Positions 30,018 to 39,605 of a stretch of DNA of 64,000 nt are shown here, piece after piece; positions within the stretch are counted from its first letter, which is position 1; each line of letters opens with the position of its first letter. The stretch spans positions 372,001-436,000 of the forward strand of contig OZ025716.1 in NCBI GenBank assembly GCA_964019335.1, given 5' to 3'. The position numbers and the translations under genes are program-made. This DNA comes from Diplonema japonicum. Lineage: Eukaryota > Euglenozoa > Diplonemea > Diplonemida > Diplonemidae. The notes beneath the pieces are model-generated. The model did not search any database, was not told the origin of the DNA, and saw nothing but the letters and a program-made list of their open reading frames with translations.

Positions 30018-31352
30018 TCGGGATGAGAAACCCCGTGTCAGTACTGAACGTTCTGCTGCCAGGGCATACGGCACATCCGTTGTCGAAGGTCATCTACGGA
30101 ACGATAAACAGCTTGGTCCGGGAGAGCCTGGCCTCTCCGCGTTTGCGGCAGCGTGTTGGTGAGATCATTGGTCTATACCAGGACCGCGATGACGATGAGG
30201 TGATGGGTCCGATTGGAGTCCTGCGGAACAGATGGCACCCCTTTCTGGGGAAGGGATGGTCCTTTGTACAGCGGTGGGGCAAGCCATCAGACCGGCATTG
30301 CGAAGAGGCTGATCGAGAAGAGATCAACCTTCGTGGGGATGGAGGCAGGGGCGTGCCCGTCCACGAACTATTGGTGGAAAAAGCTCCAGGCCCGGAGACC
30401 GTTGGTGTCCTTTAGGTTGCGGCGCATCATTAGTGGTGCAGTGTTCACGACTCACGAGGGGAGGGTGTGGGGGAGAAAATTGGATGGCCCTGGTGTGGAA
30501 AACCCAGCATTAGCGTGTGACGTTTGCGACCACCGGTCCCAGACAACGACCAGCATGACGGAGCATGCACTGTGGGAGTGCGAGCCGGCAAGGAGTGTGT
30601 TGGAAAGCGAGCAATACGCAGAGGAGAAGGCCTCCCAGCTGCCACAGCCCTTCACGGGATAGTCCCAAGAGGGGCCGACAAAGCAGGGAAAGAACGTGCC
30701 AGGATGGTGCAACAATACCTCCTGAAAGTAGTGACGGTCCGTGACGCCAGAGCAGCGGAAAAAAGCAAGAGAGTGCTCACCTCCAACCCTTGGGATGAGG
30801 TAACGACAGGGAGGCAACATGATGTTCCGTTGCTGAAGGCGAACGGGGCGTCAGGCGCGGTCCTGACCTTTCATTTGAAGAACGTCCTCAAGTGGCTAAG
30901 AGGCCTACGATGGTACGATGGTAAGAAGAAAACTTCCGTCACGACAATGGAACTCGCCATAGACTATGAGCAGACCACCCGCCGGTCATAGGTCCCCTCG
31001 ACGATCAAGACCTGCTCACGGAGAAGGCCGCAAGGATGCGATACATCTTGGGTCGCATCCAGAAATGCTCAGCACGCTGTGGAAGGTCAGCCTTCCCCGC
31101 CAACGCCAAATCAAGGGTGCATACCCTTCGACATCTTGGGGGCCCGACGGCACACGGCTAGACCACTCTTCTCCTCGAGCCAAACCCCCCCCCTACCTAG
31201 CACGACTCCAAGCAATGTTTCTCGCCCAGATGCCGTCCATCTCATCGCGACAAACAGCCACCGCAGGCACCAGACAGCAACCGCAGAACGGTGACCGATT
31301 AGTGTGAATTTCTACCTGAACAGCACCCCCATGCACACTGAAATTTTATCGA
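30018..31352 (+). mobile_element. Non-LTR retrotransposon remnant with 3' end
   Basis: Coding-like GC-rich DNA passes through three frames: 30018-30414, then about 30213-30662, then about 30600-30990. The second frame has CDVCDHRSQTTTSMTEHALWEC, a CxxC-x(n)-HxxxxC motif like the zinc knuckle that follows reverse transcriptase in LINE proteins. The third frame ends AIDYEQTTRRS at 30991. The following ~360 nt are the repeat also found at 11291-11668, so this copy links coding end and 3' end. The frameshifts make it inactive. The 3' end lies only ~64 nt from ATG of Patched copy 7. Clade not determined. Confidence 0.6.
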
Positions 31353-31353
31353 G

Positions 31354-31394
31354 TTTTTTTTATATATACTTCTACATTTTTGAACCCACCTCAG
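31354..31394 (+). promoter_or_regulatory. Candidate spliced-leader acceptor, copy 7
   Basis: The T tract at the retroelement's very end, then CCCACCTCAG (AG at 31393-31394), 21 nt before ATG 31416. The element may supply the pyrimidine tract. Confidence 0.45.
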
Positions 31395-31415
31395 GAGGGG
31401 GGCAACACTGCCGGG

Positions 31416-34196
31416 ATGGCTGAGTCACAGAAGCAGCACCCTGGGGGCGGGGGCTTCAAAGATTCATTTGAAAGGTTTTCGGCTTCTGTTCATAAGGGTA
31501 CCGAGTCAGGTTTCGAGAAGCTCAGCACTCTTGTGGTGAACTACCCACAATGGACCATTGGGATCTGCTTAGTCTTTTCAGCCATCATGGCACAGGGCGT
31601 GTGGCTCTACGATGAGGAGATGGCAGGTGACAAACAGTTCAGCCCACGAGACAGCCGAGCCGTCTTGGAGCAGAACTGGGTGGTCGACAGGTTCGGCCAC
31701 GACAAGCGCTTCGTCTCGTCGATGTTCGAAGCCGATGAAGGGACGAACATGCTGACGAAAGCCTCGCTGCTGTACATGCAAGAGATGCACGAGTGGCTCC
31801 TGTCACAGTCGCTCATCGTGAACGGGGAGAACGTGACCTACAACGTGGTGTGCACGCGATACACCAAAAACGATGATTGCAAATTCCCTGTTTCTATTCT
31901 GTCCTACTGGCAGCACAACAGAACCCTCCTTGAGGCTGACCCGAACCCTCTTTCCACCATCAACTCTGTTGACTGGAGGGACATGGAACCCTCTGGCCCT
32001 CATTTAAATTACTACCTTGGCAGTGATGCTGTTCGTGATGCCAGTGGGGCGTTGGTGTCGACACGGGCCACGCGTATCATCTACAACCTGAAGAACGAGA
32101 GGGAGGAGATTTCCGGCGTTGGGGAGGACGACCCGCAGAGCAGGTACTTCGAGATCCTGATTGCTGAGAAGTCTGCTGACAGGCGTGGCTCTGACAAAAG
32201 ATTACACCGTATAGGGACCTTTATCAAGACACTCGCAGAAGAAAATGAGGCTGGAAGGAGTGCTCTCGATGGTGACATCCGGAATCTCATCATTGGCTAC
32301 ATCCTTATGATTGCGTACGCTTCCTTCATCCTGTCAAGGAGCCGCATAAAATTTTCACACTCCTTGTTAGGTTTAGTGTCAGTTGTGTCCATTGGCCTGT
32401 CAACCTTCAGTGCCTACGGCCTCTGCTGGTACATCGGGATCAAGTTCAACACTGTCGTTCAGGTGCTGATCTTGGTGCTTCTCGGTGTTGGGATCGACGA
32501 CACCTTTGTGATCATGGACTCCTGGTGGGACTGCTCCGACGTCTACAGCATGAAGGATCGAATGGTCGAAGCTGTGAAGCACGCTGGTCCTGCGATCACG
32601 ATCACATCTGTGACCGACCTCATCGCCTTCCTTGCCGGGTCCAGCACACAATTCCCCGCCCTTCGTGACTTCTGCTACTACGCCACAATTGGAATCCTTT
32701 TCGATTTTGTCTACCAATGCACATTCGTGGTAGCCATTGCATACCTTGACAGTGTGAGGCAGGCTAAGGGCCGGGCAGATGTCCTGTGCTGCATACGTGT
32801 TGAGGACGAGACAGGTGTGTGCGTAAGGCGCGATGCGAAGTGGACAGAGGCAGACAGGGGCTTTCAGAACCGTGTTGTTGGATCGTACATGCCGAGGGTC
32901 GTGCTTGGGACTGTCGTGGGCAAGGTGGTGGTGCTCCTGCTTTCTGCTTTCTTCTTAGGAATTGGTGTCTACGGGTGCACTCGGGTGAAGATGAACTACA
33001 ACAACGAGTGGTTCATCCCCGACGGGCACTCCATCGAGGATGCTATTAAGGTCCGCGACACATTCTTCGCTGGCCAGAGCCTCTCCACCAACGCCTACTT
33101 CGGTGACTTCGACTACGCCAACTCACAGGATGTGGTGCTCAGCGGTAGTACAGTTCTGCGCAACAACAGATGGGTGATAGAGAACTCGACGATATCATGG
33201 ATGGAGGACTTCCAGCAGTGGGTGAAGAAGGAGCACGTGGCGGACTGGGACCAGTCGGCTGGGAGGATCGTCCCTTCTCAGTTCTACAGGCTTCTTCGTG
33301 TGTTCGCCTCGACGGCAACAGGGCCCCGCAGTGCTTGGCAGCACATCGACAACATCAGGTGGAGCAGCAATGGCAGTGACTCGCTGGTCGCCTCCCGTGT
33401 GGGCTTCCTCATCGTTGGTGATGCTCTCACTGACGGGCAGAATGCTGTGGACTGCATGGATGATCTTCGCAAAAAGCTCCACGGAACAGCCTTTGCGTGG
33501 GCCTTCCCGTTTGTCTTCTGGGAGACATACAAGGAAATGATTCCCGAGATCACAAGGAACGTGGCCATTGCAGGGTCGTGTGTGTTCGTGCTGGTCACCA
33601 TCATGATTGCGAACGTACAGCTGGGCCTCCTCGTGACCCTTGCGATCGGGTGTGTGGACGTGTGCATGCTTGGTTTCATGCCTTTCATCGGTGTTGAGCT
33701 GAACGGTGTGTCTGTGATCTGCATTGTGCTTGCTGTCGGTCTGAGTGTGGACTACAGTGTCCACATTGCAGGGGCCTTCCTTCATGTGAAGTGTGAGGAT
33801 GGCGATGAGCACAGTGGGAGGACACAGCGTGCGGCCTTCGCATTATGGAAGATGGGCCCTGCTGTGGTGAATGGGGGGACCTCTACATTCATCGCGATCC
33901 TTCCGGCCGCCTTCGCTGTCTCATATGTGTTTAAGGTGTTCTTCAGGATGTTTGCGTTGATCATCTTCTTCGGGCAGTGGTTCGGGGTGTTCTTGCTTCC
34001 GGTGGTGCTGTCGTTGGTGGGGCCTGACCCGTACCTCACAGCTCCGGAGCTGAATGAGAAGCCGCATGAGAACCCTCTTCACCCCAACCACTTCAAGCCC
34101 CTTAGCGCGTATTCGGTGAAAGAGACGACCGTGGTGCAAGTTGAAATGGTGGGTAGCAGCGCAGTTCCTGAAGTGAGCGACAGCACATCAGAGTGA
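31416..34196 (+). CDS. Patched-type RND transporter, tandem copy 7
   Basis: 926 residues. The open frame extends upstream to a TTG at 31380, but the ATG at 31416 is the first after the acceptor. The N-terminal two thirds is the most diverged of the array. Examples are a Gly-rich start (QKQHPGGGGFKDSFERFS), SSMFEADEGTNM, DVYSMKDRMVEAVKHAG and IRVEDETGVCVRRDAKWTE, plus a distinct second loop (DFDYANSQDVVLSGST). From about 33204 the DNA becomes nearly identical to copies 1-3, apart from a patch at about 33458-33540 (DDLRKKLHGTAFAW). Both polar TM motifs are intact. The longer tail contains VVQVEMVGSSAVPEVSDS. Confidence 0.87.
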   Translation: MAESQKQHPGGGGFKDSFERFSASVHKGTESGFEKLSTLVVNYPQWTIGICLVFSAIMAQGVWLYDEEMAGDKQFSPRDSRAVLEQNWVVDRFGHDKRFVSSMFEADEGTNMLTKASLLYMQEMHEWLLSQSLIVNGENVTYNVVCTRYTKNDDCKFPVSILSYWQHNRTLLEADPNPLSTINSVDWRDMEPSGPHLNYYLGSDAVRDASGALVSTRATRIIYNLKNEREEISGVGEDDPQSRYFEILIAEKSADRRGSDKRLHRIGTFIKTLAEENEAGRSALDGDIRNLIIGYILMIAYASFILSRSRIKFSHSLLGLVSVVSIGLSTFSAYGLCWYIGIKFNTVVQVLILVLLGVGIDDTFVIMDSWWDCSDVYSMKDRMVEAVKHAGPAITITSVTDLIAFLAGSSTQFPALRDFCYYATIGILFDFVYQCTFVVAIAYLDSVRQAKGRADVLCCIRVEDETGVCVRRDAKWTEADRGFQNRVVGSYMPRVVLGTVVGKVVVLLLSAFFLGIGVYGCTRVKMNYNNEWFIPDGHSIEDAIKVRDTFFAGQSLSTNAYFGDFDYANSQDVVLSGSTVLRNNRWVIENSTISWMEDFQQWVKKEHVADWDQSAGRIVPSQFYRLLRVFASTATGPRSAWQHIDNIRWSSNGSDSLVASRVGFLIVGDALTDGQNAVDCMDDLRKKLHGTAFAWAFPFVFWETYKEMIPEITRNVAIAGSCVFVLVTIMIANVQLGLLVTLAIGCVDVCMLGFMPFIGVELNGVSVICIVLAVGLSVDYSVHIAGAFLHVKCEDGDEHSGRTQRAAFALWKMGPAVVNGGTSTFIAILPAAFAVSYVFKVFFRMFALIIFFGQWFGVFLLPVVLSLVGPDPYLTAPELNEKPHENPLHPNHFKPLSAYSVKETTVVQVEMVGSSAVPEVSDSTSE

Positions 34197-34985
34197 GCGA
34201 CTGGTGTTATGGATTCGGATTGATAATTGAGGTCAAGTAACCACCCACCATGTTGAGGGGTACAAAGGGGGACAAAAACAGGGTCACTATCTTTGTGATT
34301 TAATGTTTTCTTTAGTAATCTGGGTAAGGAATTAAAGGGAAAGAAAAACGATGAAGTCCGTCAAGGTAGAAAAAGAAAGAAGTAGAAAGAATAAAAAAAA
34401 GATCTTTCAAATTGGAAATTATGCCCCCCCCCCTCCCCCCCGCCACTCCGTCTTTTCTGTTTTATTTTTTGCTATGCGACATTTGATTCTTCTATTCTGT
34501 TTTTTTATACTTCTCTTTTCCTTTTTTTTTTTTTTTTTTTTTTTATTATTATACTTATCACTTTGATGTGTTTTCTTTTTTTTGTTATCCGGCGAGGGGT
34601 CGGGTTACCTCACAGGGTAGACCTGTTGTAAAGGACCAATTTTCTTTGTAATTACCTTTTTGGTTTAAAAGGTCTGAATATCTTTTTTTTGAAGGAGAAG
34701 TCTAGGTGGGAAGGAGAGAGAAGCATTTTTGTATTCTGTCATGTCCTCAGGTAAAGCGAATGATTGGAGGCATTGAAAATATCGTTTCTTCGACCTATTC
34801 TCAAACTCGGAGGGAGGGGCCGTGGTGTTTCATTCAGCGGCTCAAATTGACATGTGGCCAGAAATGCTCGTATTAGGGCTCCTCCTTAAACTACCATAAC
34901 TCTTATCTCCTTTTCTTTCTTCCACTTTTACTTTCTACGGGACCACAGGGGACTTGGGAGGCTTCGGGGCGAAGTTTCACAAGGG
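34197..34985. other. Spacer after the transporter array
   Basis: Homopolymer-rich, no gene recognised. Confidence 0.35.
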
Positions 34986-35455
34986 TGGCCGCTGTGTCAC
35001 ATACTGCATGGCACCACTAAAATCGAGACAACTTTTTTTTTTTTTTTTTCTTTTCAATTCTTTGTGCATTTCTTTTTTTTTTTTTTTTTTCGTGGGTAAC
35101 TCCTCTTCTTTTATTTCCTTTTGAAAAAAGGCAACACCAGACAAAAAAAAAAAAAAAAAAAGATAGAAAGCGACTTTGAAAACACGCTAAAAAGATGAAA
35201 AACATGTTTAATGTAGGGTTTGTGCCTTCCCCCCCCCCTTTTTTTTTTCTCAATCAGACTAGTCTTTTGGACGTTATTGGGTCAATTTTCGGTTTTTCGC
35301 GTTCCAAAGATTTGGGCAGCATTCAACCCCAAGTTTTTTAAGTGTCTTTTTTTCTATTTTTTTTTTTTTTTTTTTTTAGGGACCGACCCACGGGAGCATC
35401 ATAAGGTAGGCACGCCACGGTGGGCCGTTGCTAACCACTTCGTTCCTATTATAGT
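34986..35455. repeat. Dispersed repeat pair, copy 1
   Basis: Two short blocks recur in the same order and at similar spacing at 40955-41398. The first is GTCACATACTGCATGGCACC followed by ACTAAAATCGAGACAACTT (about 34995-35034). The second is GGGCCGTTGCTAACCACTTC followed by GTTCCTATTATAGT (about 35422-35455). The interior differs and is mostly A/T runs. Confidence 0.5.
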
Positions 35456-35705
35456 GAGTTTCTTTTATTTTATTCATTGTGGATGATCAACGAAACCCTT
35501 AGTCTAAAAACCTGATTTTGTTGCACCTTGGCCTCCTGCTGGGAAGGGGAGGCTCCCCCATACTCATTTTAAACAGCTCAGAGCCGGACAGTTTTCAACA
35601 ATGACCCATGCCAAAACAATTTAAGACTTTTGTGCGTTTTGTTTTAAATTGCTTGACTTGACTCTTTTTTTTTTTTTTTCCTTCTTCTTTTCTTTTTTTC
35701 TTTCC

Positions 35706-35728
35706 CGAACGGTGAACAATTAGTGAAT
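35706..35728 (+). repeat. Possible LINE 3'-end relic
   Basis: GAACGGTGAACAATTAGTGA resembles the GAACGGTGACCGATTAGTGT end of the LINE repeat. It is very short. Confidence 0.3.
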
Positions 35729-35897
35729 ATAAACAGTAAAAATGGGCCACCCTCTGCGAATTTCTTTTTTTTTTTTTTTTTTCCTCAGGTAATTCATGCT
35801 GTTTTTTTCTTTTTTTTTTTGATTTTCTTTTTGACTTGTCAAGGGAACGTTGCCAACATGTTTCGGGTTACAAACAACGACGAATTCTTCTTTTTGG

Positions 35898-35898
<1 letters not shown>

Positions 35899-35954
<56 letters not shown>
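35899..35954. repeat. 56-nt poly(T) run
   Basis: Uninterrupted T run, the longest homopolymer in the window. Its exact length may be unreliable in an assembly. Confidence 0.85.
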
Positions 35955-35955
<1 letters not shown>

Positions 35956-36135
35956 AAGAAGGCCAGTTTTTGCATCAGAGAATACCAAGAAAGACCTTAA
36001 GAAACTGGCAAGAAAAAGAGAAGATAACAACACAGCCGAAAAAAGCAAGAAAAAGGCCGAGACCCCAGAAGGGAGAAAGGGGTGGATAAGTAGAGACAAG
36101 GGGGACGTTCCAAACAGGAACCCTCCTTTATCTCA

Positions 36136-36169
<34 letters not shown>

Positions 36170-36200
36170 TGTAAGTATTCGTGCGTTCAGGGTTGACGGG

Positions 36201-36231
<31 letters not shown>

Positions 36232-37041
36232 AACAAAATAATTTTTTTTTGTCAACTTTTCCCCCCACCCACCCACACTGTCCGGGAAATAAGAAAATGA
36301 GGGGGGGGGGAAAAAAAGGGGGAGAAAAATCCCCATTTTATGGTTGTTCCTCGTGCAGCCATTCTTACAGATATGGCCCCTCCCCTCCCCCCTCCCCCCT
36401 AACTTTCCGAAGTGGTACTCGTCTCTTTCTTGTCGTCACTCTGGAAGGTTAGGGGCCATACACACAGTATTGCTGTATTTTTGTACCCCTCCTAGTGCAC
36501 CTCTTGCTGTTCCTGAGAAAGCATTTCCCCCCTCTACCTCCAGGGGGGTGGAGCATATTTGAGATGCCAGGTTATGAACGCTTGGAAGTCGGCAGTTTTA
36601 CTTTAGCACTTTCACTGCATCAGTCATCAGGAATCATAGTGCAGTTGGCCTTTAATCGACACTGGAAGTCTTTTGGCTCTTCCACCTGATTTGATGACTG
36701 GCTGCCTTTTAAGGCCAGCCTTACCCAGCCCAAAGAAAAAAAAAAAAGAAAAAGAAAAAAAGAAAAGAACAAAGAAAGAAAAAGAATAGCCTCAACTAGC
36801 TTCCAGCTACCATCCAAAAAAAAAAAAAAAAAGAAAATGAAAAGAAAAAGAAAAATGAAATTTGTGTGTATTTCTTTTCTTTTTGTTTGCTCTTTTTTTT
36901 TCTTTTCTTTTTTTTCCTCATAAGACTTATACATGGCTTTTCAGTGTTTTTTTTTTTTCTTCTTTTTTTTACTTCTTCTTTTCTCTTCTTTTTTTCTTCC
37001 CGTAGCAACATTTCACGACGATATCCTTCCTTTCCGACAAA
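35955..37041. other. Spacer with A/T tracts
   Basis: Mostly homopolymer. The stretch 36400-36720 is of normal complexity but shows no supported coding frame or RNA gene. Confidence 0.35.
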
Positions 37042-37290
37042 ATGAGCACCCCTCAGAGGGGCGTTGTGCTGGTTGCAAGCATAGTCTTGAGCGCCTTGTG
37101 GTGACTACGATGAGGATCTCCTGATAAACAGTTCAGCCCACGACCCTAGGTCAAGTGTTCAAGTACTTGTCTCGGTGTTGGGATCGACGACACCTTTGTG
37201 ATCATGGACTCCTGGTGGGACTGCTATGAAATTTTCACGAAGGAGAGGATGATTGCGGCCATGAAGTCACATCTGTGACTACCTCATCGC
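37042..37290 (+). pseudogene. Collapsed Patched-type gene relic
   Basis: About 250 nt carrying, in order, pieces that span some 1.2 kb in the intact copies. TGGTTGCAAGCATAGTCTTG matches the RLERFSA start region of copy 5. GATAAACAGTTCAGCCCACG matches DKQFSPR. A block of about 60 nt encodes GVGIDDTFVIMDSWWDCYE, followed by KERMIAAMK and fragments of TSVTDLIA. Everything between these blocks is deleted and stops are present. It shows that the array once held at least eight copies. Confidence 0.82.
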
Positions 37291-37439
37291 CTGGATCAGC
37301 TGGTTTTTGAGGACCTGAAGTTTCACACACCTACCGCAAAGTTAACCGTCCTCTCGGGCTTTTCGATGTTAAAAAGAAATGCGGGGCTCAGAGGTTAAAG
37401 GCTATTTGCATTTTTTTTATATTTGCGTAGAAATAACTA

Positions 37440-37513
37440 TTTCTTCCCATTTCCCCCCCCCCTTTTTTTTTTTGCTCTGCTACCTTTGCATTGATGACCA
37501 CCACCACCAACAG
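37440..37513 (+). promoter_or_regulatory. Candidate spliced-leader acceptor, TUTase gene
   Basis: A C/T-rich tract, then CCACCAACAG (AG at 37512-37513), 21 nt before ATG 37535. Confidence 0.45.
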
Positions 37514-37534
37514 GAGGAGGGCCTCGCCACAGCA

Positions 37535-39505
37535 ATGGCGGTCCACTACTGCGGCATTTGCATGCAGCCAGTGCCCGAGCTGTCGCCGATGAACCACATG
37601 AACGACCACACAGCAATGATCGATGTGCTGAACCAGTGGTCACAACTGCTGGATCTGCCCGAACAAGAGGAAGAGGCTCTGCAACATGAGCACGAAGAAC
37701 ACTGGCGCAAGGTGTCCAACGAAATGCAAGAGAACAGATGCTCCGCGGAAGAGGCGGAGCTACAGTTGGAAGGAATCTCTTTGCTGTCAAAGCTCCTTCA
37801 CGGGATAGAAAAAGTCACGCTGATCCCATTCGGCTCGTCAGTCATAGGCACCTCTGAGAAAGGGAAATCGGACACAGACGTGTCTGTCTACACACCATCA
37901 ATGACAATGCTGCACTTCACTCTCTCGGGTATTAAATTCAACAAATACGGTCGAATTGTCGGGGAAAAAGGTGCAGAGAGAAAGCGTCTTGAAACGGTGT
38001 ATGGTGTGCACCTGCACATCCCTTCTCCGGACCTCCCCGGGCCCATTCTTGTCGTGGCGAATATCGAGAATGAGAAGAAAGCTCGCGACTGCATCAAGGA
38101 AATCATGCAGCTGCTCCCTGACTACGGCCGCTCCGTTGGGATCACTCGAGAACAGATCCACGCAGACGAAAAGTCCATTCTTAGCTGTGTCAACAGACGC
38201 TTGCAATCCATCCTCCACCCCCCGTGCACACAGTACCTCGACAGACTAAAGATACCCATAATGCGCATTCAAGGCTCCAGTGTGCAGCCGTTAGAAGACA
38301 CACTGCATTTCCCCGATCTGGAACAGGCCGACATTGCCTTGCATCACTTGCAAGCTACACAAAGGTACGGCGACGCCGAACTCCTCAGCCGCGACCTCAT
38401 CAGGTTTCCAAACACAGCAAGCATGCTTGAAGCACTTCACCTGCTGGAATCGAAGGGGATCAGAGTACAAATGGAACTACCGAAGTGCCTAGCGTCCGAA
38501 TGGGACATCACTGCAAGACCGCACTTCGGGCCGCGAAACTCGAAGCTGCTTCGGAAAATACTAGGCTTCGTGGGGGAAACGGCATTGGTGGCGTGCTGCC
38601 TCATCAAAAGATGGGGCAAGCAGCACATGATATCCGACACACGCAGCGGGTACATGTCGTCCTACTCACTAGTCCTGATGTTCTGCTTTTACCTGCAGCA
38701 GGAAGGACATGTAAAATACGTGGGCCACGGGGACGTCACAATGGACAGCACTGATATGCCATCACCCATGACACCCTCAACACTGACGGACGAGGACCAC
38801 AAGCAAATCATGAACCTCACGGTCGGCTTCTTCAGGTATTATACAAAGTTCGATTGGTCGTCCCGTGCGGTGACGCTGGCGGTGCCTCCTGACACAGTCG
38901 TTTCACCTGAACAGCTAGGCTTCACTGAAGAAAGCATGCTCGCAACGCTAGAGGAGCACATCAGCAGCCATGTTCATGGGAACTTTGTTGTGTACGATCC
39001 GTACGAGCACGTCAACACTGCTAGGAGGGTGTCCGTATCGAAGGCTATATATGTGAAAGGAATGTTTAAGCTGACATACTTGATGCTTGTCGGGAAATGC
39101 TGCGCCTCCTCTTACAAGGAACGGCTGCAGTTGTTATTTGAAAGCGATGCCGTTAGCCCTACCTCTGGCGTCCCTTGGCACATGCTTGGTGTGAGGGCAC
39201 CACCCCAAGGGCGTGCTGTGGATGTGAGGAAGCTGTTTCTTCCAGCGCTGCCTCCTCATTTAACTGCTCCTACCGCTGCCGTTCCTATTCTTCCTTTTGG
39301 CCCCTCGGTGGGTCTGCCATCTGCACCAGTGGCTCCTCAGGTGATGCATGTGGCGTACCGAACACCTCCAACAGCAGTCAGAGTAGACCCTGTAGCTTTG
39401 CCCTTGCAGAAGCCCGTCCCTTCGGCTCCGGTCGAAGAGACGGAAAGTTTAGTCGATCTTAACTCGCTGCTTCAAGACCTTCGGGCTAGTGGTGTGTCGT
39501 TCTAA
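37535..39505 (+). CDS. TUTase-like nucleotidyltransferase with inserted KH domain
   Basis: 656 residues. It probably adds nucleotides, likely U, to RNA 3' ends. N-terminal finger: C6-x2-C9-x11-H21-x3-H25, as in kinetoplastid RET1. Nucleotidyltransferase motif: FGSSVIGTS (99-107) and KSDTDVSVY (111-119), giving catalytic D113 and D115. Third aspartate: probably D324 in SEWDITARPHFGPRNSKLLR. PAP-associated half: LIKRWGKQHMISDTRSGYMS (356-375), VGFFRYYTKFDWSS (430-443) and YDPYEHVNTARRVS (487-500). Between the second and third aspartates, residues ~130-192 read as a KH domain (GRIVGEKGAERKRL with the GxxG loop, then VHLHIPSP). In trypanosome TUTases this position holds a different middle domain. 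The C-terminus is Pro/Ala-rich. ATG 37535 is preferred over the upstream open frame because it directly precedes the finger. Confidence 0.82.
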   Translation: MAVHYCGICMQPVPELSPMNHMNDHTAMIDVLNQWSQLLDLPEQEEEALQHEHEEHWRKVSNEMQENRCSAEEAELQLEGISLLSKLLHGIEKVTLIPFGSSVIGTSEKGKSDTDVSVYTPSMTMLHFTLSGIKFNKYGRIVGEKGAERKRLETVYGVHLHIPSPDLPGPILVVANIENEKKARDCIKEIMQLLPDYGRSVGITREQIHADEKSILSCVNRRLQSILHPPCTQYLDRLKIPIMRIQGSSVQPLEDTLHFPDLEQADIALHHLQATQRYGDAELLSRDLIRFPNTASMLEALHLLESKGIRVQMELPKCLASEWDITARPHFGPRNSKLLRKILGFVGETALVACCLIKRWGKQHMISDTRSGYMSSYSLVLMFCFYLQQEGHVKYVGHGDVTMDSTDMPSPMTPSTLTDEDHKQIMNLTVGFFRYYTKFDWSSRAVTLAVPPDTVVSPEQLGFTEESMLATLEEHISSHVHGNFVVYDPYEHVNTARRVSVSKAIYVKGMFKLTYLMLVGKCCASSYKERLQLLFESDAVSPTSGVPWHMLGVRAPPQGRAVDVRKLFLPALPPHLTAPTAAVPILPFGPSVGLPSAPVAPQVMHVAYRTPPTAVRVDPVALPLQKPVPSAPVEETESLVDLNSLLQDLRASGVSF

Positions 39506-39567
39506 AAGAATGAAGAAGAAAAGAGTAATTCTATGCTGATAATATGTTCTTTTTGTTGTTTAAAAAG

Positions 39568-39605
<38 letters not shown>

